The translations under genes and the position numbers were made by a program. A stretch of 64,000 bases of DNA from Telluria aromaticivorans. Its GTDB lineage: Bacteria; Pseudomonadota; Gammaproteobacteria; Burkholderiales; Burkholderiaceae_D. The stretch covers positions 682,001 to 746,000 of the forward strand of contig NZ_JABAIV010000003.1 of NCBI RefSeq assembly GCF_013003915.1, read 5' to 3'. This document shows, in pieces, positions 27,441-35,784 of this stretch (the stretch's first letter is position 1; every line of letters begins with the position of its first letter). The notes below the pieces were generated by a model that worked only from the letters and a program-made list of their open reading frames with translations, had not been told where the DNA came from and made no database searches.

Positions 27441-27560
27441 GTGGGTGCCGAGAAACCGTAGCGAGCGGCCGCGCTGGCGTTCGAGAAGCGCAGCTGTACT
27501 CAAGTACAGCGAGCATCGCAGGACGTCAGCGCAACGCGCAGTAGGTTTATCGGCATCCAC
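27441..27560. repeat. 120-bp imperfect inverted repeat abutting the epsE stop
   Basis: The two ~60-nt arms 27441-27500 and 27501-27560 are imperfect inverse complements. Outer ends GTGGGTGCCGAGAAACC and (on the other strand) GTGGATGCCGATAAACC agree at 15 of 17 bases, an internal block GCGCTGRCGT repeats, and the centre is the palindrome GCTGTACTCAAGTACAGC. The repeat starts at the base immediately after the epsE stop codon. Transcribed, it would fold into a long hairpin between epsE and epsF. A short 60-codon frame inside it looks like chance. Confidence 0.75.
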
Positions 27561-28349
27561 TTAGAACCAAGACTCGCGAACTACGATGACATCGTCGACT
27601 TGAACAGGGTCACTGGCCTTGACATTGATCGTCACCGGGTTCCCGCTGGCATCCTTGCGGGTGATCTTCATGCCGTTATTGCTGCCACGCAGGCTCAGGC
27701 CGCCACCCGCCGAGACGGCTTGCTGGACGGTCATGCCGCGCTCCAAACGGAAGGGGCCCGGACGGGCGACTTCGCCGGTGACATAGGCACGCGGGGCGCG
27801 TTCGACATAGATGATGTCGCCGCCAACCACTTCGTAGTCCTTGTTCAGCTCGCCTTTGCGCACCATGTCGACCACGTCGATGGTTTCGCGGGTCGTATTG
27901 CCATTGCGGGTACGCACCAGGTTGATGATGTCGCCGCCCTCGCCATGCATGCCGCCGGCCATCGCGAGCAGGTCGAGCACCTTGCGGCGCCCGTCCACTG
28001 CGTAGCGGCCGGGGCGGTTCACATAGCCCAGCACCGAGACCTGCTGGCTCGCCAGGGTGGTCACCAGCATGTTGACCTGGGCTTTCTTGAGATAACCGCC
28101 CTTCTCCAGCAAATCACCGATCTTCTTCTCGGCGGCCGCCACCGGCAGGCCGCCCACGGCGACCTGACCCAGCAGCGGGAAGGTGATGTTGCCGGTCTCG
28201 CTGACGCGGGTCTCGAGCGACAGGTCGGGGCTGCCATAGACCGACAGCTTGACCACGTCGCCCGGCCCCAGCAGGACTTCGGCGGCGCCGGCAATTCCCA
28301 TGGTCAGTACGAGCGCCGTGGCCATCATCCACTTGATGAATCTTTTCAT
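27561..28349 (-). CDS. epsE: EpsE, polysaccharide export outer-membrane-channel protein (Wza-like)
   Basis: A 262-residue exported protein with a signal peptide (residues 1-23, ending MGIAGAAE) and no lipobox cysteine. The poly-export domain follows (EVLLGPGDVVKLSVYGSPDL, ITFPLLGQV), then two SLBB-type modules (VSVLGYVNRPGRYAVDGRRK and AYVTGEVARPGPFRLERGMT). It would form the outer-membrane/periplasmic conduit for the polymer. It lies 38 bp downstream of epsD and is followed by the 120-bp inverted repeat before epsF. Confidence 0.93.
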   Translation of the reverse strand: MKRFIKWMMATALVLTMGIAGAAEVLLGPGDVVKLSVYGSPDLSLETRVSETGNITFPLLGQVAVGGLPVAAAEKKIGDLLEKGGYLKKAQVNMLVTTLASQQVSVLGYVNRPGRYAVDGRRKVLDLLAMAGGMHGEGGDIINLVRTRNGNTTRETIDVVDMVRKGELNKDYEVVGGDIIYVERAPRAYVTGEVARPGPFRLERGMTVQQAVSAGGGLSLRGSNNGMKITRKDASGNPVTINVKASDPVQVDDVIVVRESWF

Positions 28350-28387
28350 GATTGCTCCTTCAATGCCTGGTTGTCGGAAAGTTGCGA

Positions 28388-29455
28388 TTACTTGAGGCCG
28401 GCCACGCCGCGTTCGAGCGCGCCCTTGTCGGTACCCCCTGCCGGATCGGGCGCCGGTGCAAGTCCTGGTGTGGCCGGGGCCTGGCCAGCAACGGCCGCGG
28501 CGTCCGGCGCCGCCACAGGCGCGGCCGGAGCGCCGGTGGCCGGGGCGGTGGCTGGAACCGTCGCGCCCGGCGTGGTGGCGCTCGGGGCGTATTCCTTGTT
28601 CAGGTAATCGATCTTGGCGGTACCGCGCAGGCGCTGGATTTCGGCGGCGGCCAGTTCCTTGTTCTTCTTGTTCATCAGGTACTGGCCGATCTGCGGAGCG
28701 GCCACCGCCAGTGTGACCGGCGCATCGCGCACTTCGGCGATCGAGATCAGCATCGCGCGGTCGCCTTCCTTGACGACGAAGAGCTGGCCCTTCGGCATGG
28801 ACAGCAGCTTGCCGGAGAGCTGGGAATTCAGGTCGGCGGTGCTGCGGGTGACCTGGGCGCGGCCATACTTGATGTTGCGGGCATCGAGGAAGACCGCGAC
28901 TTCTTCCAGCGACTTGGCACTGTCGGCGGCGGCGCGTACTTCCGGGGTCAGGTCGGCGGCGGCGACGATCAGCTCGTTCATGGCGAACTGCTTGCGATTG
29001 GCGAAGAACTGCGGGTTCTTGTTGAAGTAGTCTTCCACTTCGGCCGGGGTCGGGCGTACCGGCTCACCGAGGCGCTTCTGCATATAGGCCTGGGCGATGA
29101 TCAGCGAACGCGCGCGTTCGATGGCCTGCATCACCTTCGGGTCGCGGTCGAGCTTTTCCTTGGCGGCTTCGCCTTCGAGCAGCTCGCGGTCGATCAGCGC
29201 CTGCAGGATCTGCTTGCTGGCCACCCCATGCTGCGCAGCAGGCACGCCGGCGCGCTGCATCTCTTCGTTCAGTTGCAGCACCGTGATCTCTTCGCCGTTG
29301 ACGCTGGCCAGTGCCTGGCCCGGCTTGGCTTCCTTCGCCTTGTCGTCGCCGCAGCCGGCCAGGCCTGCCGCGGCCAGCACCAGCGCCGCCGTGGACAGCA
29401 GGCGCCTGGGGGTGGAAAGGGATGGATGCTTCATTGCCACATGGAAGGTTTTCAA
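28388..29455 (-). CDS. epsD: EpsD-family peptidyl-prolyl cis-trans isomerase lipoprotein
   Basis: A 355-residue SurA/PrsA-like chaperone. I use a TTG start at 29455 because GAGGAAA sits about 8 bases upstream; the next in-frame ATG (29434) has no such site. The N-terminal lipoprotein signal ends in LAGC with Cys35 as the lipidated residue. A SurA-like N-domain (VNGEEITVLQLNEEMQ) and a rotamase-like segment (EVEDYFNKNPQFFANRKQF) follow. The C-terminal 60 residues are an Ala/Pro-rich tail. It probably assists outer-membrane assembly of EpsL/EpsE (inference). It is 132 bp downstream of fcl. Confidence 0.88.
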   Translation of the reverse strand: MKTFHVAMKHPSLSTPRRLLSTAALVLAAAGLAGCGDDKAKEAKPGQALASVNGEEITVLQLNEEMQRAGVPAAQHGVASKQILQALIDRELLEGEAAKEKLDRDPKVMQAIERARSLIIAQAYMQKRLGEPVRPTPAEVEDYFNKNPQFFANRKQFAMNELIVAAADLTPEVRAAADSAKSLEEVAVFLDARNIKYGRAQVTRSTADLNSQLSGKLLSMPKGQLFVVKEGDRAMLISIAEVRDAPVTLAVAAPQIGQYLMNKKNKELAAAEIQRLRGTAKIDYLNKEYAPSATTPGATVPATAPATGAPAAPVAAPDAAAVAGQAPATPGLAPAPDPAGGTDKGALERGVAGLK

Positions 29456-29586
29456 GATAGTTTCCTCGACGTTGGTGTCGGGCGCCAGCCCGCCTGTTGT
29501 TATTAGTAACTAGTAACCGTATTCCTGGCCCGCTCCGCAACCGGGACTGAACCATTCTGGGTTCCACACGTTCCGCTCTCTGTTCG

Positions 29587-30684
29587 TCAATTAACACTCT
29601 GGTGTTGCAGTGGCTGGGGTGGCCGCATCCATGCAGCCGCAACCGCGGACGCGGGCTCCGGTTCCTGCACCGGCGCCTGTGCCCCCGCCCCTTCCTGGAT
29701 CGCGCGGAACGCATCGTAGGCGCGGCGCAGGCCGTCCGGCAGCGCGGTGGAAGCGCGCCAGCCGAGTGCGGCCAGCTTGGAGACGTCGAGCAGCTTGCGC
29801 GGGGTGCCGTCCGGCTTGCTGGCGTCGAACACGATGCGGCCGCGATAGCCGACGGTCTGGCCCACCAGGCGCGCCAGTTCGGCGATGGTGACGTCCTCGC
29901 CGGTGCCGACGTTGATGTGCGAATGCATCGGGTCGGTGTTCGCCGCATACACGTCGTGCGCCAGGTTCATCACGTAGACGCTGGCGGCCGCCATGTCGTC
30001 GACGTAGAGGAATTCGCGCATCGGCTTGCCGCTGCCCCAGATCACCACCTCGGGCGCATTGTTGACGGTGGCCTCGTGGAAGCGACGCAGCAGCGCCGGG
30101 ATCACGTGGCTGTTCTCGGGGTGGTAGTTGTCGCCTGGTCCGTACAGGTTGGTCGGCATCACGCTGCGGTAGTCGGTGCCGTACTGGCGGTTGTAGCTCT
30201 CGCACAGCTTGATGCCGGCGATCTTGGCCATCGCATACGGTTCGTTGGTGGGCTCGAGGATGCCGTTCATCAGGTATTCCTCGCGGATCGGCTGCGCCGC
30301 CAGGCGCGGGTAGATGCACGAGGAACCGAGGAACAGCAGCTTTTGCACGCCCGCGCGCCAGGCTTCGTGAACCACGTTGGCCTGCACCATCATGTTGTCG
30401 TAGATGAACTCCGCCGGATAGGTATTGTTGGCATGGATGCCGCCCACTTTCGCCGCGGCGAGATAGACCTGGTCGATGGCTTCAAGGCGGAAGAATTCGC
30501 GCACCTGGGCCTGGTCGGTCAGTTCCAGTTCGTGGTGGCGGCGGGTGACGATGTCGGCCTGGCCCTGGGCGCGCAGGACACGCACGATCGCCGAACCAAC
30601 CAGGCCACGGTGGCCGGCCACGTAGATGCGCGGTGCGCGTTGTTGTGCGTCTTGCTGTACGGCGGGCTGCGGATTGTTCAACAC
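29587..30684 (-). CDS. fcl: GDP-L-fucose synthase
   Basis: A 365-residue SDR epimerase/reductase that converts GDP-4-keto-6-deoxymannose to GDP-L-fucose. The NADP loop [14 protein letters not shown], the [20 protein letters not shown] segment with catalytic serine and cysteine, and Y-x3-K ([11 protein letters not shown]) are present. I place the start at a GTG (30684), two bases after the gmd stop, with GGAG in the gmd 3' end as ribosome site; the frame is open upstream to 31371 but only shadows gmd. The last 40-45 residues, rich in Ala, Pro and Gln, exceed the usual length of about 310-320. Confidence 0.92.
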   Translation of the reverse strand: MLNNPQPAVQQDAQQRAPRIYVAGHRGLVGSAIVRVLRAQGQADIVTRRHHELELTDQAQVREFFRLEAIDQVYLAAAKVGGIHANNTYPAEFIYDNMMVQANVVHEAWRAGVQKLLFLGSSCIYPRLAAQPIREEYLMNGILEPTNEPYAMAKIAGIKLCESYNRQYGTDYRSVMPTNLYGPGDNYHPENSHVIPALLRRFHEATVNNAPEVVIWGSGKPMREFLYVDDMAAASVYVMNLAHDVYAANTDPMHSHINVGTGEDVTIAELARLVGQTVGYRGRIVFDASKPDGTPRKLLDVSKLAALGWRASTALPDGLRRAYDAFRAIQEGAGAQAPVQEPEPASAVAAAWMRPPQPLQHQSVN

Positions 30685-30686
30685 GT

Positions 30687-31802
30687 TTACTCCAGTGAAA
30701 GTGCAACGTTGTAGCCATGCGATGCGAGCAGCTTGTGGCGGCGCGCCGTGTCGAGGTCGTGCGCCACCATCTCGTGCACCATCGCTTCGAAACTGGTCGT
30801 CGGCTCCCAGCCCAGGCGTTCGCGCGCACGGCTCGGGTCTCCCAGCAGGGTTTCGACCTCGGTGGGACGAAAATATTGCGGGTCGACCGCGACGATCGGC
30901 TGGCCGACCGCCACGCCCGGGGCGCGGTCGCCATGGACGGCGGCCACCAGCCCGCGCTCGTCGACACCCTGCCCCTGCCAGGCGATCGTGATGCCAAGTT
31001 CGCGCGCGGCGACCTCGACGAAATCGCGCACCGAATACTGGCGGCCGGTGGCGATGACGAAATCTTCGGCGGTGTCCTGCTGCAGCATCAGCCATTGCAT
31101 CTGGACGTAATCGCGCGCATGGCCCCAGTCGCGCAGCGCATCGAGGTTGCCGAGGAACAGCTGCGGTTCCAGGCCCTGGGCGATATTCGCCAGCGCGCGC
31201 GTGATCTTGCGGGTGACGAAGGTCTCGCCGCGGCGTGGCGATTCGTGGTTGAACAGGATGCCGTTGCAGGCATACATGCCATAGGCTTCGCGATAATTGA
31301 CGGTGATCCAGTAAGCGTAGAGCTTGGCCACCGCGTAGGGGCTGCGCGGATAAAACGGCGTGGTCTCGCACTGCGGGCTTTCCTGCACCAGGCCATACAG
31401 TTCGGAAGTCGAGGCCTGGTAGAAGCGGGTTTTTTTTTCCAGTCCCAGGAAGCGGATCGCTTCGAGCAGGCGCAGGGTGCCGATGCCATCGACGTCGGCC
31501 GTGTACTCGGGAGTTTCAAAGGACACGGCGACATGGCTCATGGCGCCGAGGTTGTAGATTTCGTCGGGCTGCACCTGCTGCACGATGCGGGTCAGGTTCG
31601 AGGTATCGGACAGGTCGCCGTAGTGCAGGATCAGGCGCGGGTTGTCGGCGTGGGGGTCCTGGTAGATGTGGTCGATACGGGCAGTATTGAACAGGGAAGC
31701 ACGGCGCTTGATGCCATGCACCTCGTAGCCCTTCTCGAGCAGGAGCTCGGCAAGGTAGGAGCCGTCCTGGCCGGTAATGCCGGTAACCAGTGCTTTTTTC
31801 AT
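30687..31802 (-). CDS. gmd: GDP-mannose 4,6-dehydratase
   Basis: A 371-residue SDR enzyme making GDP-4-keto-6-deoxy-D-mannose from GDP-mannose. It starts [20 protein letters not shown], preceded by GGGGAT; an upstream extension to 31928 is not family-like. Other hallmarks are the THR/SER site [14 protein letters not shown], the Y-x3-K pair in [15 protein letters not shown], and [17 protein letters not shown]. It uses manC product and passes its own to fcl, two bases downstream. The 490-bp region upstream probably carries the promoter of the gmd-to-transferase transcript. Confidence 0.96.
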   Translation of the reverse strand: MKKALVTGITGQDGSYLAELLLEKGYEVHGIKRRASLFNTARIDHIYQDPHADNPRLILHYGDLSDTSNLTRIVQQVQPDEIYNLGAMSHVAVSFETPEYTADVDGIGTLRLLEAIRFLGLEKKTRFYQASTSELYGLVQESPQCETTPFYPRSPYAVAKLYAYWITVNYREAYGMYACNGILFNHESPRRGETFVTRKITRALANIAQGLEPQLFLGNLDALRDWGHARDYVQMQWLMLQQDTAEDFVIATGRQYSVRDFVEVAARELGITIAWQGQGVDERGLVAAVHGDRAPGVAVGQPIVAVDPQYFRPTEVETLLGDPSRARERLGWEPTTSFEAMVHEMVAHDLDTARRHKLLASHGYNVALSLE

Positions 31803-32012
31803 CTTTTTATCCCCGAGGGACCCTTGTTGTGCTCTGCTCATCCGCGAATCACGGAAGGCGAACCCGGCAAGTTGCAAACTCATCAACGATTCTACGCAGG
31901 CCTGGAGCCCCTGCAAACACCTGTCCAATCGTGCGCACCGCTTTTAAGTCGGGATTAAGCGTTTTGTTTCTTTCCCGAACTTACTGCAGAGTTAGCGAAA
32001 AATGCCAGCATG

Positions 32013-32040
32013 TTGCATGCAATTAATTGATGCTCATCAA
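32013..32040. promoter_or_regulatory. Two adjacent short palindromes upstream of gmd
   Basis: TTGCATGCAA (32013-32022) and TTGATGCTCATCAA (32027-32040) are each symmetric and lie four bases apart, in an AT-rich stretch about 210-240 bp upstream of gmd. They look like operator sites, but no known regulator motif is claimed. Confidence 0.3.
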
Positions 32041-32082
32041 ATCCAGAACCAGCCGGGACCCCGCTGGGTGAGCAGTGAGAAC

Positions 32083-32215
32083 CGTAGGGTGGGCGGGTCC
32101 CCCGCCCACGCGGTGATAGGTTACGTATGCAAATCCCACTATGTCCGTGCTACCGCTGGCTGACCGCGTGGGCGTAGTTCAGTCCACTGGACTGAACTAC
32201 CCTGCCCACCCTACG
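32083..32215. repeat. Nested GTAGGGTGGGC palindromic element (copy B)
   Basis: The outer arms CGTAGGGTGGGC at 32083 and GCCCACCCTACG ending at 32215 are inverse complements. Inside lie a second inverted pair, GCCCACGCGGT against ACCGCGTGGGC (32163-32173), a GGGCGGG/CCCGCCC hairpin at the left, and a 27-bp palindrome GTAGTTCAGTCCA...TGGACTGAACTAC (32174-32200). It is the most complex copy of the family in the window. Confidence 0.8.
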
Positions 32216-32295
32216 AGACGGTGACTGCTCTTATTCAGTGCATCGAAGCCCACCCATGATTCGATGCCTCGCAGGCCCAACAAGTTCATGGGCAT

Positions 32296-33678
32296 CTAGT
32301 GCGCGTTCTCGCGCGTCAGCACCACCTTCACCGTCTTCAAAATGATCCACAAATCGAGCCAGAGCGACCAGTTGCGCAGGTAGTCGAGGTCGTACTGGAT
32401 GCGTGCTTCCATCTTGTCGAGCGTGGCGGTTTCGCCGCGCAAGCCATTCACCTGGGCCCAGCCGGTAATACCCGGGCGTACCTTGTGGCGCAGCATGTAG
32501 CCCTTGATCAGCTTGCGGTACTGCTCGTTGTGGGCGACTGCGTGCGGGCGCGGACCGACCAGGCTCATGCGTCCCTGCAGCACGTTGATGAACTGCGGCA
32601 GCTCGTCCAGCGAGGTGCGCCGCAGGAAGCCGCCGATCCGCGTCACGCGCTGGTCGTTCTTTTGCGCCTGCACCACGTTGGCGCCGTCCTCGGTCACCTT
32701 CATCGAGCGGAACTTGTACACATAGATTTCTTCGCCGTACAAGCCATAGCGGCGCTGGCGGAAGATGACCGGTCCCGGCGAGGTGAGCTTGACGGCGACG
32801 GCGGTGACGACCATGAGGGGCGCCAGCAGCAGCAGGATCAGGCTGCCGATCACGATGTCGCTGCCGCGCTTGATGACGCTGTTGAAACCCATGAACGGCG
32901 TCTCGCTGATGGCGATCACCGGCATCCCGCCCACGGTATCGAAGCGCGCCTGCATCAGGTCGAACACATAGACGTCCGGCAGGAAATAGACCGAGGCCGT
33001 GGTGTCCTTCAGTTCGTCGATCAGCTTGCGGATGCGCGGCTGGGCCGAAATCGGCTGGCTGACGAAGATCATTTTGATATGTTGCTGGCGCACGTAGGCG
33101 CAAACGTCGGCCATGCCGCCCAGCACCGGATAGGACAGCGCGGCCGGCCGGCGCTCGTCGGTACGGTCCTCGAAAAATCCCTTCACATCCATGAACAGAT
33201 TCGGGTGCTGGTCGCACACCTTGGCGAACTTGATGCCGACGTCGTTGCAGCCCACCACCACGATCGAGCGCACCTCTCGCGAATGGTCGCGGCTGCCTGT
33301 CGCCTGGCGCACGGCCAGGTGGCTGGCCAGGGTGACGAGCGGCGTGGCAACGAACCAGGCCAGCAGCACGCGCTCGTCGTAGAAATACTTCAGGCCGCTG
33401 GCCGAGCCCAGGAAATACAGCACCGCGATCGTCAGGCACCAGCCGAAGATGGTGTCGCGCGCATAGGCCAGCATGCGGCCGCTGCGCCAGGTGCGGTAAG
33501 GGTCGACGTGCTGGTAGACCGAGGACGAGATGAAGAAGGCCAGGATCATCAGCACCAGCGAATACCCAGAGAACGGCTCCCCGTAGTACAGGGTGGCCAG
33601 GTACAAGGTCCCCATGATGATCAGGGGATCGAGCACGCGCTGGAAAAACGAGATGATCGGGATGTCGTTGACCGTCAT
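32296..33678 (-). CDS. epsB: Undecaprenyl-phosphate glucose phosphotransferase (EpsB/WcaJ type)
   Basis: A 460-residue membrane enzyme that starts repeat-unit synthesis by moving glucose-1-phosphate from UDP-glucose to undecaprenyl phosphate. Four or five N-terminal helices (residues 10-120) and a CoA-binding-like middle domain precede the catalytic region: [55 protein letters not shown] and [18 protein letters not shown]. Length and order fit the TIGR03023 subfamily, but the sugar is inferred from the family. It follows epsL by 22 bp. Confidence 0.93.
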   Translation of the reverse strand: MTVNDIPIISFFQRVLDPLIIMGTLYLATLYYGEPFSGYSLVLMILAFFISSSVYQHVDPYRTWRSGRMLAYARDTIFGWCLTIAVLYFLGSASGLKYFYDERVLLAWFVATPLVTLASHLAVRQATGSRDHSREVRSIVVVGCNDVGIKFAKVCDQHPNLFMDVKGFFEDRTDERRPAALSYPVLGGMADVCAYVRQQHIKMIFVSQPISAQPRIRKLIDELKDTTASVYFLPDVYVFDLMQARFDTVGGMPVIAISETPFMGFNSVIKRGSDIVIGSLILLLLAPLMVVTAVAVKLTSPGPVIFRQRRYGLYGEEIYVYKFRSMKVTEDGANVVQAQKNDQRVTRIGGFLRRTSLDELPQFINVLQGRMSLVGPRPHAVAHNEQYRKLIKGYMLRHKVRPGITGWAQVNGLRGETATLDKMEARIQYDLDYLRNWSLWLDLWIILKTVKVVLTRENAH

Positions 33679-33700
33679 GTCTTACTTCGCCCACGGCGCG

Positions 33701-34924
33701 TCAGAACAGCACATTCGCATTCACCATCACGGTGTTCGCGTCGAAGCTGCCCAGGCCCAGTACCCGCGAGCCGCTGCGCTGCTGGTGCTGCCAGCCGGCC
33801 GATACCGCCACCTTGCGCTTGACCTGCCAGGTCGCGCGCAGGCTGGCGCGGCGCAGCGAGTCGGTCAGGTCACCGCTGCCGGTAAAGGTGTCGCGCGGGT
33901 TGTAAGCCCGTTCTTCGTAGGCGGCATTGGCCTCGACCTTGATCTTGCCGGTGGCCGCCCAGGTGGCGCCGACGCTGGCGCCGCGGTTCAACGTATAGCT
34001 GACGATCGTGCTTTCGATCGGAGCGAACTCGCGCCACAGCGAGGCGTCATAGGTCACCTTGCCGCGCGGGGTATAGAAGGCGTTCAGGCGGCCGTTGAAG
34101 CCACTGGTCTTGCCTTCGCCGAACGAGGGTTGCTCGCGCCGCACATAACCGGCCAGCGCCTGCAGCCGGGTGGTGCCGGTGCCGATCCAGTTGATGCGCA
34201 CCTTCAGTTCGTCCTGGGTAAAGTCGTCGTTCAGCACCGCGGTCGTGGACGGGCGCCGGAACGGGTATTCGCCCTTCAGGCGGCGCGCCACCAGGCCGAT
34301 CGAGCTGCCGGTGCGCGGCGTGTACAGCAGCTCGGCTTCGGCTGCGCGCTCAGTGCGGTTGTTGAAGCGCTGGCGCAGCAGCTCGTACTCGAAGCGGTCG
34401 CGCGTGAAGCCGGTGCGCACTTTCCAGCTTGGGTGCATCTTGTAGCCCGCATCGAACCACTGGCGGCGCTGCTCGCGCACGTTGCGTTCGTCGCTGAAGA
34501 AGTCGGTATAGGGCGCCAGCGTGCGCTCGTACTTGGCGCCAAGCTGCCCATCGAACTTGTTGCCCACTTCCCAGAACCAGGTCCCCTGCAGGTCGCGGCC
34601 GTCGTAGTCGAGCTGCTGGAAGTGGTCGAACTTCACCTTCGAGGCCTTGGCCACGATCGCCACGCGCTGGCGGCTGATGCGCTTGTTGTAGACGGCGCCG
34701 GCATCGAGCTGGCGCCAGCGGTCGCTGCGCTTGCCGCCGAAGGCCGGACGGTCTTCGGGGACGCGCAGCAGGTTGTCGTCATAGCCCCAGCCGATGCCGC
34801 CATACAGCTGCAGCCCTTCTTCCTGCTGCTGGGCCAAGGCCTGGGCGGCCGGGAGGAGGAACAGGGCGCCGGCCAGGGCGGGAACGAGGGCGGCGGCGAC
34901 AGGGCGAAGGCGTGGAGGCGTCAT
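33701..34924 (-). CDS. epsL: EpsL-like outer-membrane beta-barrel protein
   Basis: A 407-residue exported protein with a signal peptide (residues 1-32, ending AQALA). The rest alternates hydrophobic and polar residues in strands separated by charged turns, as in an outer-membrane barrel, beginning LQLYGGIGWGYDDNLLRVPE and ending NVLF with a terminal phenylalanine, the usual barrel-assembly signal. This matches EpsL of exosortase-linked polysaccharide loci. It probably contributes to secretion or surface retention of the polymer; the precise role is not established. It lies between the CAAX-like gene and epsB. Confidence 0.87.
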   Translation of the reverse strand: MTPPRLRPVAAALVPALAGALFLLPAAQALAQQQEEGLQLYGGIGWGYDDNLLRVPEDRPAFGGKRSDRWRQLDAGAVYNKRISRQRVAIVAKASKVKFDHFQQLDYDGRDLQGTWFWEVGNKFDGQLGAKYERTLAPYTDFFSDERNVREQRRQWFDAGYKMHPSWKVRTGFTRDRFEYELLRQRFNNRTERAAEAELLYTPRTGSSIGLVARRLKGEYPFRRPSTTAVLNDDFTQDELKVRINWIGTGTTRLQALAGYVRREQPSFGEGKTSGFNGRLNAFYTPRGKVTYDASLWREFAPIESTIVSYTLNRGASVGATWAATGKIKVEANAAYEERAYNPRDTFTGSGDLTDSLRRASLRATWQVKRKVAVSAGWQHQQRSGSRVLGLGSFDANTVMVNANVLF

Positions 34925-34963
34925 CTTGTTTGTCTTTTCTGAAGTCGTTGCGCTGGGCGGGCG

Positions 34964-35740
34964 TTACCAGAAGGTCCAGTTACCGGTGGCGACAACCCAC
35001 ACGCCCAGCATGCCATTGGTGACAGCGTGGGCGAGCACCGCCGACCACAAGTTGCGGTAACGCATATAAAGAAAGGCATAGGCCAGCCCGGCGACGATGC
35101 CGGCCAGCCACAGGCTGTGTTCGAAGCCGAACAGCAGGCTCGATACCAGCAGGCCCTTGAGGCCCACGCGTGCCGGTTCGACTGCTTCAAATTCGGATGC
35201 CTCGACCCAGCGCATCAGGAACGAGCGCCAGAATAATTCTTCCATGAGGGGCACGACCAGGGCGGCGCCGGCGATCCGGATTGCCACGAGAAGCCAGTCA
35301 ATGTCGCCGCCGGTGGAGGGGTTGTAGCCCTCGCCCATGCCGATCGTCATCCAGGATGCGTCGAGATTGATCCAGAGGACGAAAACGAGCACGCCGGCGC
35401 CGATGGCGGCCAGCAGCGCGGCCGGACCCGGTAAAGGCACATGGAGTTCGTGATAATGGCGCCAGGAAAAGGCAAGCAGCAGCGCAACGCTGCCCGCCTG
35501 GACCGGGTACAGCCAGCGCAGCCCGTCGCGCGGGACGCCGGCGCGCTCGAGCATGTCGCCCAGGATGATGAAGAAAATGAAGGCGCCGAAAGGCAGGATG
35601 CGCGCCCAGGCGGCGCGGCTCAGGAGGGGGTTGCCTGCCGCAGCATCGGCCGAAGCGTCGGCCCTGAGCACAGCCGGAAGCGCGGCTGGATGGGGGCCAC
35701 GGGCAGCTGGAGCGGTACGTTGATCGTGGTGCTCGGTCAT
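34964..35740 (-). CDS. CAAX-protease-related (CPBP-like) membrane protein of the exosortase locus
   Basis: A 258-residue protein with an unstructured N-terminus of about 45 residues, then about seven hydrophobic helices. Motifs of CPBP/Abi-type intramembrane proteases are visible: the glutamate pair in LVVPLMEELFWRSFLMRW, a histidine in FGFEHSLWLAGIVAG and the C-terminal HAVTNG. This corresponds to the family of CAAX-protease-related proteins found with exosortases. Its substrate is unknown; a role in maturing PEP-CTERM proteins or lipid carriers is only a guess. It is 39 bp upstream of epsL and probably shares its transcript. Confidence 0.87.
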   Translation of the reverse strand: MTEHHDQRTAPAARGPHPAALPAVLRADASADAAAGNPLLSRAAWARILPFGAFIFFIILGDMLERAGVPRDGLRWLYPVQAGSVALLLAFSWRHYHELHVPLPGPAALLAAIGAGVLVFVLWINLDASWMTIGMGEGYNPSTGGDIDWLLVAIRIAGAALVVPLMEELFWRSFLMRWVEASEFEAVEPARVGLKGLLVSSLLFGFEHSLWLAGIVAGLAYAFLYMRYRNLWSAVLAHAVTNGMLGVWVVATGNWTFW

Positions 35741-35784
35741 GTCCGTGTTGGCAGGCGCCTGGCCTGCTTGCCCCCTTGGTTAGG

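Larger units (their letters stand above)
31803..32295. other. 493-bp gap between epsB and gmd: palindromes and a composite repeat
   Basis: No gene is seen. The gmd-proximal half (about 31930-32045) is AT-richer and holds two short perfect palindromes, TTGCATGCAA (32013-32022) and TTGATGCTCATCAA (32027-32040), plausible regulator sites. The epsB-proximal half holds a nested GTAGGGTGGGC repeat (32083-32215). This gap is the likeliest place for the main promoter of the gmd-fcl-epsD-E-F-G-xrtB transcript. Confidence 0.5.

Noticed and set aside
27378..27560. A 60-codon gene between epsE and epsF
   Set aside because: It coincides with the inverted repeat and begins with a GTG inside it; no protein features.
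29587..31371. GDP-fucose synthase starting at 31371
   Set aside because: The upstream half overlaps gmd and is unlike any epimerase; the GTG at 30684 with its own ribosome site fits the family.
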